Source: DATJPW01 sp963752855 (lineage in GTDB: Bacteria > Desulfobacterota > Desulfomonilia > Desulfomonilales > Desulfomonilaceae). From it: a stretch of 64,000 nucleotides of DNA. Made by a program: the position numbers and the translations under genes. Location of the stretch: assembly GCA_963752855.1 (NCBI GenBank), contig CAVVZX010000041.1, forward strand, positions 1-64,000. The letters run 5' to 3'. Numbering within the stretch: position 1 is the first letter of the stretch; each line of letters starts with the position of its first letter. Below, one piece after another: positions 58,012-64,000 of this stretch. Below the pieces are notes generated by a model that worked only from the letters and a program-made list of their open reading frames with translations, was not told where the DNA came from and searched no databases.

Positions 58012-59082
58012 TCAACTTGGTTCGCCTAGCGCCACAGGGATGGGTTGACTAAAGTACCTTTCCCTGAGCTTAAAAGCGACACTGACAAGGCTGATCAGCA
58101 CCGGCACTTCAAGGAGGGGACCGATTACGGTCGCAAAGGCTTCTCCCGAGTTGATGCCGAAAACCGCTATCGCCACTGCAATGGCCAGCTCAAAATTATT
58201 GCTGGCCGCTGTGAACGCCAGGGTGACAGTCTTGCGATAATCACCGCTGATTTTGGCTCCCATCCAGAAACTTATTAGAAACATCACTACGAAATAGATG
58301 CACAATGGAATGGCGATCCTGACCACATCCAGCGGAATTGTGAGAATCAAATTGCCCTTGAGACTAAACATGACGACAATGGTGAATAACAAAGCTATAA
58401 GGGTGATTGGACTTATCGTTGGAATGAAAGTGCTTTCATACCATACCTTGCCCTTGATCTTCAGCATGACGAACCGTGTAATGATTCCGCCGATGAACGG
58501 AATGCCCAGGTAGATAAAGACGCTTTCGGCAATCTGCCTCATGCTGACTTGCACAATGCTGCCGCTGAGACCGAAGAGCGGCGGAAGCACAGTAATAAAA
58601 AACCAGGCGTACACACTGAAAAAGAGGACTTGAAAAATACTGTTGAACGCAACCAAACCCGCGCAATATTCAGTGTCCCCTTCGGCCAGTTCGTTCCAGA
58701 CGATGACCATAGCGATGCACCGGGCGAGGCCTATCATGATCAAACCGACCATGTACTCCGGACGATCGGGCAACAGTATTATCGCCAGGACAAACATCAG
58801 GATAGGCCCGACAATCCAGTTTTGAACCGAAGAGAGGGCCAGGACCTTCCAGTCACGGAATACGCTTCCCATTTCCTCATATTTCACCTTGGCCAAAGGC
58901 GGATACATCATCAATATGAGACCCACTGCAATGGGGATGGACGTGGTCCCCACTTGGAGGCCTGAAATGAATGTGGTCACAGACGGGGCCAAATAGCCTA
59001 TGCCAACCCCCACTGCCATTGCCGCGAATATGATCAATGTGAGGTACCTGTCCAGAAGGGAGAGCTTCTTTTCCGTAGCCAT
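58012..59082 (-). CDS. acr3: Acr3-family arsenite efflux permease
   Basis: This ten-helix pump exports arsenite. It has 356 residues with the conserved Cys in IGLARCIAMVIVWNELAEGD, the KYEEMGSVFRD loop, LGIPFIGGIITRF and TLAFTAASNNFELAIAVA. It is intact and lies 47 bp after arsR. Confidence 0.93.
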   Translation of the reverse strand: MATEKKLSLLDRYLTLIIFAAMAVGVGIGYLAPSVTTFISGLQVGTTSIPIAVGLILMMYPPLAKVKYEEMGSVFRDWKVLALSSVQNWIVGPILMFVLAIILLPDRPEYMVGLIMIGLARCIAMVIVWNELAEGDTEYCAGLVAFNSIFQVLFFSVYAWFFITVLPPLFGLSGSIVQVSMRQIAESVFIYLGIPFIGGIITRFVMLKIKGKVWYESTFIPTISPITLIALLFTIVVMFSLKGNLILTIPLDVVRIAIPLCIYFVVMFLISFWMGAKISGDYRKTVTLAFTAASNNFELAIAVAIAVFGINSGEAFATVIGPLLEVPVLISLVSVAFKLRERYFSQPIPVALGEPS

Positions 59083-59129
59083 AGTAGTTTACCTCCACGA
59101 GGGCTTGTCTCTGCGTGAGAGTCAGATTT

Positions 59130-59504
59130 CTACTTGATGCATCTGCCGTTCAGTCTTTTGCCTTGCTCGGAGCACAACACTGTTATGTCTATTTTTAAGA
59201 TCTCTTTGAGGCGTCGCTCGTCTTGACGCACTGATGTGTCTCTAGAGAGTGACTTACACAACCAGACGATCGCCTCTTGAACTTCGGGAGCGGACTTGTT
59301 TCCTGCCAATCGGTAAAACACCCAGCGACCCGATTTCCGGGTATCAACGAGCCGCGCTTGTTTCAGAATGGACATGTGCTTGGACACTGTTGACGGAGCG
59401 AGTCCCAGAAGCTCTATAATTTGACACAAGCAGAGTTCTTTGCCCCGCAACGCCAACAATGAGCGGACCCTGTTCTCGTCTCCCAGCGCCCTCACAACAC
59501 TCAT
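59130..59504 (-). CDS. arsR: ArsR-family metalloregulator
   Basis: I chose ATG at 59504 because a GGGAA site precedes it; an in-frame GTG at 59540 has no ribosome site. The winged helix has GKELCLCQIIELLGLAPSTV (ELCxC is the arsenic-binding type of motif) and SKHMSILKQARLVDTRKSG. About 124 residues. It precedes acr3 and probably represses it and itself from the promoter at 59556-59584. Confidence 0.9.
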   Translation of the reverse strand: MSVVRALGDENRVRSLLALRGKELCLCQIIELLGLAPSTVSKHMSILKQARLVDTRKSGRWVFYRLAGNKSAPEVQEAIVWLCKSLSRDTSVRQDERRLKEILKIDITVLCSEQGKRLNGRCIK

Positions 59505-59555
59505 AAATTCCCGCACGCCACGCCTCCGATACTTCGCCACATAACGAATAACGCC

Positions 59556-59584
59556 ATACTAGCCCAACAAAAAATTGTTGTCAA
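59556..59584 (-). promoter_or_regulatory. arsR-acr3 promoter with operator-like repeat
   Basis: The minus strand has TTGACA (59579-59584), a 17-bp spacer and TAGTAT (59556-59561). The spacer contains the perfect inverted repeat CAACAA-AAAA-TTGTTG (59565-59580), likely the ArsR operator. The predicted start is near 59549. Confidence 0.7.
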
Positions 59585-59713
59585 CCCCGAACATTCATGA
59601 TTTGAACCTATTCGATATCTACCGGTTAAACATTTGCCGACTATCCCTATCGCCCCGGATAGGGCTGGACACCAGGGCTCCGGTTCTTGACGCCGCACTA
59701 CTCGGGTGGCTGT

Positions 59714-59887
59714 CTATCGAGGGAAAACTCCCGGACTCGGTAGAAATGATGACTGAGACTGGGGTGTGTTACATCCACCCAAACATCCGCATGCACTTGG
59801 TGTTCCGCCACGGAGACCACAAGAGAGCAGGGTTGCAGATACTATGATCAACAGGATGATGAAAACACAATGCGGTATTTTTTTCAT
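59714..59887 (-). CDS. Small lipoprotein, Cys-rich
   Basis: This 57-residue protein starts at 59887 (KKIPHCVFIILLIIVSATLL) with a lipobox LLSC and the mature sequence CGLRGGTPSACGCLGGCN. A weak GGAAT site precedes it. Function unknown. Confidence 0.65.
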   Translation of the reverse strand: MKKIPHCVFIILLIIVSATLLSCGLRGGTPSACGCLGGCNTPQSQSSFLPSPGVFPR

Positions 59888-60065
59888 ACTTATTCCATTG
59901 TCTTTATTGCGACACACCCTCAAATGGTCCTTCCATCTTCGCGACATCCCAAGCAAGTGCGGGCCGACTTGGCCCAATACTTGAGCGGTGACTTGGCCAA
60001 TTCATGTCGGCTCTTGACAAAGCTTCACTGGGATCATCGTCAGTCATGAACCTTAACGATTCTGC

Positions 60066-60473
60066 CTACCACAGCGTGCCGAAAATGGAGCTGAACGCGA
60101 GAATTTCGCTCATGGCCGACGCTCGCGGAGTCGATTTCTGTCTGGTGAGATCACTCTGATCTTGAATCAATGCTGACTGGGGCTGGCTCCCTGAAGCGGC
60201 AGTAGGCAATCTCTGTAGGTTTCCAATTTGATTAATCGAGGCGCTCCAGGGCATAGGATTAAGTTGTGGCGGACTCTGGTTCGCTGTCCTAAGCTTCATC
60301 TGAGTAGGAGCAGGGGAGGTTGCCCGAATTTGCTTCTGGCCTGCCGAGATATTGGACGTCCCGCAGCATCCCGAATCCAGCGATCACAGCAGCTTCCTTG
60401 GGCATAACCGAGGGACACCACTACTGTGGTAAAAGAGAATCACCATCAGAATGCTCACATACACTTTTTCCAT
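60066..60473 (-). CDS. Small secreted protein with Cys pairs (frame breaks)
   Basis: A strong AAAAGGAGGAATT site precedes ATG at 60473. The best reading, with one base change in a TTTT run, is a signal peptide ending TTVVVSLGYAQG followed by SCCD. It then returns to the first frame (SGCCGTSNISAGQKQIRATS) and continues to 60066. I do not recognise a family. Two compensating frame changes about 45 bp apart are needed. Confidence 0.5.
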
Positions 60474-60765
60474 AATTCCTCCTTTTCGCCAGACATCCTT
60501 TCCAATTGGATTAAATTGCTCATCGCCTTGAACGGAAGCAGAGTTCTCGTCGTTGCTGCTCCTAGCCCCACCGCCAAGCCGGCTCTCCACCTTTGGAATG
60601 TCGGCACGTTCACGCACGGATCTATCAGCCTGCCGGCGAATGTATATAGAGCCCACCAACTGGCGGGTCAGGATCATCCTCGCACTTACCTCACCCGAAG
60701 ACAGATGATGCACTGATAGTCAGCGCGATGACCAAGATGGCAAGCAAAATTATTAGTCTCCTCAT
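60384..60765 (-). CDS. Small secreted protein (frame break after the signal peptide)
   Basis: ATG at 60765 follows AAAGGAG and gives a signal peptide (RRLIILLAILVIALTISASS). Loss of one G from GGG near the end of the signal would give VFGEVSARMILTRQ and an unbroken frame continuing past the next gene start. An in-frame TGA in the unshifted frame (codon order U-G-K-C) is an alternative discussed in the findings. Function unknown. Confidence 0.45.
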
Positions 60766-60861
60766 AATTAGGCTGCTCCTTTAAGAGAAGCGCAAACCAT
60801 TTTCACCTCGGTTTTGACACTCTATCACTCACTGAGAGTCGCATGTATTGTAGAAGACCGT

Positions 60862-61565
60862 TTATCCAACAGACGCTAAGGCTGCGATTCCCATTTGCTT
60901 TTCGTGGGAGATTCTGCCGCCGTCCAATCTCAGCGTCCTTTTGGCCCTCCGAGCAACCTGAGGGTCATGGGTCACCATGACAACCGTTCGACCCTCTCGG
61001 TTCGTTTCGTCCAGAAACTCGATCACTTGAGCGCTCGTCTCCGGGTCGAGACTACCCGTAGGCTCGTCCGCTAGAATTACAGATGGGTCATTGGCAAGCA
61101 TGCGAGCCAAAGCCACTCTCTGTTGTTGCCCCACACTCAGTTCAGACGGTTTGTGTTCCAACGGTCGCCAAGCCCCAGGCTTTCGAGCAGGGCTGGCGGC
61201 TCGGGCTTTTTGTTCGTCGGCAGTTGCGCCTCCCAAGAAAGAGCGGCACCTGAACGTTTTCCAGAGCGGATAAGATACGGGACAAGGTTAAATGTTTGAA
61301 ACACAAATCCTATTTTCTCTCCCCTGAGCGCCGCTCGCTGATCGGGCTCAAGGTCATAGAGAGAGGCGCCGTCGAGCAGAATGCGTCCCGAAGATGGCGA
61401 GAGCATTCCGCCGAGGGCAAGTAGAAGTGTGCTTTTCCCGCTCCCGCTGGGGCCGACAATTGAAACAAAATCGCCAGGGGGAATCTCCAGACTCACATCA
61501 CTGAGAACCGTCACGGCCGGGCCTCGGTGATTATATGTTTTGGTTACGGCTTCCATTGTCAGCAT
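60862..61565 (-). CDS. MacB/LolD-type ABC transporter ATP-binding protein (several frame breaks)
   Basis: It starts at 61565 (LTMEAVTKTYNHRGPAVTVL). Walker A GPSGSGKST is intact; the frame changes near 61275 and again in about 61190-61240, after which signature LSVGQQQRVA and Walker B VILADEPTGSLDP follow. It drives the FtsX-type permease upstream. The substrate is unknown. Confidence 0.85.
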
Positions 61566-61568
61566 GGG

Positions 61569-62792
61569 TCATACCTCCTGAAGGGTGGCAAAGGGGTCCA
61601 GACGGGCGGCGCGGCGAGCCGGGAAATAGCTTGCGACAAGGGCAATCAAAATGGATATTCCGATTGCCCACAGCACCAGCGTCGGCATCGGCAATACGAG
61701 CGATTCCGGCGAGCCTTGGGTCCAAGAAGCAGCGCCAGGATGGTGCCCAGCACATAACCGCCCACTCCTCCGGCCAACCCCAACAATAACGCCTTCATGA
61801 GGAACATCTTCAGAACAAAGCCCGAACCTGCTCCCAAAGCCATAAGCGTACCGATTTCACGCCTCCGTTCGTAAACGTTTCCGTACATGTAATTGGCAAT
61901 GCTCGCTCCACCAACCAGAACAATGACGGCAAGGAAAACCATCGATAGATTCGACATCATGCGATTCGTCTTAATCTGGGTATCGACAACTTGCGCAATG
62001 GTGACCACCTTGGCTTCAGGCAGTAATCCGTTAATCTTGGGAACCAGACCTTGTAATATTTGATTGCAGCACCCCACGATCTCGATCACATTGATCACAC
62101 GGCCTTTTCCGGCAAGCTGCTGCACCGTGTGCAGGTGCGCAAAAATCCGAGAATCGTCCACAGTGCCCGTCTGGGGCAGAACTGCGGCCACCGTGAATGT
62201 CTTTCCCATGACTGAAACATTATCGTTTGCTTTGACGCCCAAGGCGCCGGCGACATCTGCGCCAACCAATGCCTCAGTGTTGTTCAGGGTTTCGATAACT
62301 CTTGTACGCACCAAGGTTTCCTTGGGCTGGGCCGGGGTTAGTCCGGGAATGGCGACGACGGTTCCGCAACCTTCGGGACGAGAGAATACTCCGGCCATCT
62401 GCCATACGGCTTTTGCCTGAAACTCGCTTTTCGGCAAAATCCCAGTGAGCGTACATTTGTGACCTTGAATTTCTGCTGGAAGCGACAGCTTGGGAGAAAG
62501 ATTGTCCACTCCCTTGAAGATTCGACTGTGTGAGTCGTTCCACGTATTCTTCCGGGAACTCCTCGCCTTGCATGTCAGCGCTATAATAATTCTGGAGAGT
62601 CACGGACTTCGGGAGAACAAGGATATTGGCCCCCAGAGCGTCCAACTCTTGTGCGACGGCTTTCTCAGAATAAAAGGTGATATTCTTTATGGCCACGATC
62701 ACTGTTATTCCAAGGAGAATCGCAAGCAGTCCGGTCACGACCTGACTCTTGCGTTCGAAAAGCTCTTTCCAGACCAGCTTTGTAAGTTTCAT
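61569..62792 (-). CDS. FtsX/MacB-type ABC transporter permease (several frame breaks)
   Basis: The start is at 62792 (KLTKLVWKELFERKSQVVTG) with a first helix and a large extracytoplasmic domain. Breaks near 62500 and 61680 separate it; later parts have SMVFLAVIVLVGGASIANYM, VYERRREIGTLMALGAGSGF and the ending SYFPARRAARLDPFATLQEV. The stop at 61569-61571 lies just before the ATPase start. Such systems handle lipoproteins, peptides or outer-membrane stress, or efflux. Confidence 0.85.
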
Positions 62793-62794
62793 TG

Positions 62795-63553
62795 TTAGGC
62801 CCTCCTACTTTGCGGTAGGGCAGCATTGGCCCCAGGCTGGCAGCCGGTAGCGCAGCTGGAAATAGCGCTCGTTAAGGTCGTGATAATCTGATCCTTGTTC
62901 GTTGCGCCTTTGAAACTTCCGATAACAGAGCCGGGCGGCGCCACGAGAATAGTTGTGGCCTCTTCGACGGGTGCATTCATTCCCAACTTGGTAAGGAGAG
63001 GACGCTCCACCGCCGAGTGCGGGTCCACCATGACCACTTCCGTGGCCGCGGAGTATCGTTGATCCGCCTTAAAGTCCCGGACGCCGTTCATCGCCTCCGC
63101 ATTCCATCGAGTTCTGCCATTTTGAAGGCACAGAAGCGCTAGTTTCCCTTGCTGTAATGTGCCGAGAAGTTTTTCCATTGAAGGAGTACCGAACGCGCCA
63201 AGCAGTTGTTCCTTTGTGAAATTGCCGGGGAAACTTGAGGTCACTGCCCCGTTGGGGGCCAAAGCCAGGACTAAAGGCATCGGCGCCTTAGTAACTTGGA
63301 ATTTATTCACGATGCCTGCTTCTGACGGATCAGTAATGCGCACAACAACCGAATCCGCCCGCGCTGCCAATGCCTTGGCAGCCCCGTTAAAAACTTCTCC
63401 GAGCGATTTTGTTTGTGGATCGTCCTGGCGGTAAAAGAAAATGAGAGTGTACTTGTTCGCTTTAGCAGCATGATCGATTGCAGCCAGACCCTTGTTCGGC
63501 GCCGGCTGGGGCGCTTGAGCCACAATTTCCGAAACAAGAGCCATGGACATCAA
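62795..63553 (-). CDS. Thioredoxin-like periplasmic protein lacking the CxxC motif
   Basis: The thioredoxin-like core has YTLIFFYRQDDPQTKSLGEV in place of a CxxC-bearing loop, FQVTKAPMPLVLALAPNGAV with a cis-Pro-like element, and a second half (VMVDPHSAVERPLLTKLGMN). The C-terminus has a CATGC pair. The N-terminal signal lies in another frame upstream (TTLLILVARS near 63580, after a CAGGAG site), so a frame break near 63555 is likely. It ends 3 bp before the permease, so it is probably a partner of the ABC transporter. Confidence 0.7.
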   Translation of the reverse strand: MMSMALVSEIVAQAPQPAPNKGLAAIDHAAKANKYTLIFFYRQDDPQTKSLGEVFNGAAKALAARADSVVVRITDPSEAGIVNKFQVTKAPMPLVLALAPNGAVTSSFPGNFTKEQLLGAFGTPSMEKLLGTLQQGKLALLCLQNGRTRWNAEAMNGVRDFKADQRYSAATEVVMVDPHSAVERPLLTKLGMNAPVEEATTILVAPPGSVIGSFKGATNKDQIITTLTSAISSCATGCQPGANAALPQSRRA

Positions 63554-63766
63554 GACCGAGCAACGAGTATTAATAACGTGGTCAATTTCTCCTGAAACAT
63601 GTAGAGCCCTCCTCCGACCCGACGCGTGATACAGCTTGGAGAAGAAAGCATTCCGAAGCCATCATATTCAAGAACCCTATCATGCATTCCCCATCACCTC
63701 GATGCTCATGAGTGGATGCTCCAAGGATCAATCATTTCTCACCGGCTGCTTTGAGTACCGTAGTCT

Positions 63767-64000
63767 TCAGTCCAAGGCTTCTATGGAAAAACGGCCTGCC
63801 AGCAGATCTGACAATAGGGCCACGGTTTCTCCATCAACCCAGCACTCGGTGAATTTGCCTTTCTTCTGCACGTGAATCAGGCCTGCTGTCCGCAACTCCT
63901 TGATGTGGTGCGAGATGGTCGATGAAACAATCTGGAGACCTTCGCCAAGATCACGGACACATTTCCGCATCTCCTCATCGAAGCTGCATGAAGTGCCTGG
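63767..64000 (-). CDS. ArsR-family regulator, partial at the right edge
   Basis: The C-terminal part of a winged-helix regulator is visible (GLQIVSSTISHHIKELRTAG as recognition helix, then LIHVQKKGKFTECWVDGETV). The frame stays open to the window edge, so the start lies beyond it. It is probably the regulator of the thioredoxin-like/ABC transporter operon downstream. Confidence 0.75.
   Translation of the reverse strand, partial: PGTSCSFDEEMRKCVRDLGEGLQIVSSTISHHIKELRTAGLIHVQKKGKFTECWVDGETVALLSDLLAGRFSIEALD

Noticed and set aside
60384..60386. TGA read-through joining the MEKVYVSILM peptide to the downstream open frame as a selenoprotein
   Set aside because: The frame on both sides is the same, but the next frame gives a far better signal peptide (ending SLGYAQG) via a one-base change in a TTTT run, and no convincing U-x-x-C context is present.
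1..64000. CRISPR array, phage or complete insertion sequence
   Set aside because: No regularly spaced direct repeats, cas genes, phage structural genes or transposases were seen.

Overview
The window looks like chromosomal DNA of a strictly anaerobic deltaproteobacterium (Desulfobacterota, perhaps close to Desulfomonile or another syntrophic or sulfate-reducing lineage). This is an inference from gene content: sigma54 regulators, TRAP and Liv transporters, a UxxC selenoprotein, PilZ/HD-GYP/cyclase signalling and ankyrin proteins. I see no rRNA, tRNA, CRISPR array, phage or intact insertion sequence. About twenty genes are broken by one or more frame changes, many at short homopolymers, while neighbours of up to 2.9 kb are intact. 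I read most breaks as sequence errors and give whole-gene spans.

Layout. 0-7.3 kb: a kdp potassium-pump operon on the minus strand (two KdpF-like peptides, another one-helix peptide, KdpA, KdpB and a long KdpC). Upstream is an orphan NtrC-type sigma54 activator. The kdp operon and the activator gene each have a -24/-12 promoter and a pair of TTGCA-N3-TGCAA sites about 100 bp upstream. KdpD and KdpE are not present. 7.6-8.5 kb: a thioredoxin-like gene with an in-frame TGA in a U-x-x-C motif, followed by a bacterial SECIS-like hairpin. 8.8-12.8 kb: 2-hydroxyacid dehydrogenase, beta-carbonic anhydrase, PanE-like reductase, EamA transporter.

13-28.6 kb: a minus-strand catabolic region with a TRAP transporter, SDR, SnoaL-like protein, XRE-cupin regulator, complete Liv ABC transporter, IlvD/Edd dehydratase, two-part UxaA/SuyAB-type dehydratase or lyase, LarA-family racemase and GntR regulator. 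An identical 19-bp inverted repeat lies within a TTGACA promoter upstream of both the XRE gene and the liv operon, so the XRE protein probably controls both. A second EamA gene closes the block, so two EamA paralogues bracket it. The likely substrate is a hydroxy or sugar acid, or a sulfonate.

30.4-43 kb: signal transduction. It holds an NMT1-type binding protein overlapping a membrane class III nucleotide cyclase, a PilZ protein, a second NtrC-type regulator, an HD-GYP regulator, a four-PAS hybrid kinase and a zinc-ribbon membrane protein. A 1.2-kb gene-poor gap holds a consensus sigma54 promoter just before an intrinsic terminator, a candidate very small RNA. 43-52 kb: polysaccharide deacetylase, a caspase-like/EF-hand/ankyrin protein, an ECF sigma and anti-sigma pair, a glycosyltransferase and a 15-repeat ankyrin protein. 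52-57 kb: DoxX-like and rhodanese proteins, a CoA-disulfide-reductase-like enzyme and a large membrane-anchored SGNH-like protein. 57-64 kb: a Spy-like periplasmic protein, Acr3 arsenite pump with ArsR, small Cys-rich secreted proteins, a MacB/LolD-type ABC transporter with a thioredoxin-like partner, and a partial ArsR-type gene at the right edge. Several families of intergenic stem-loop repeats are scattered throughout.
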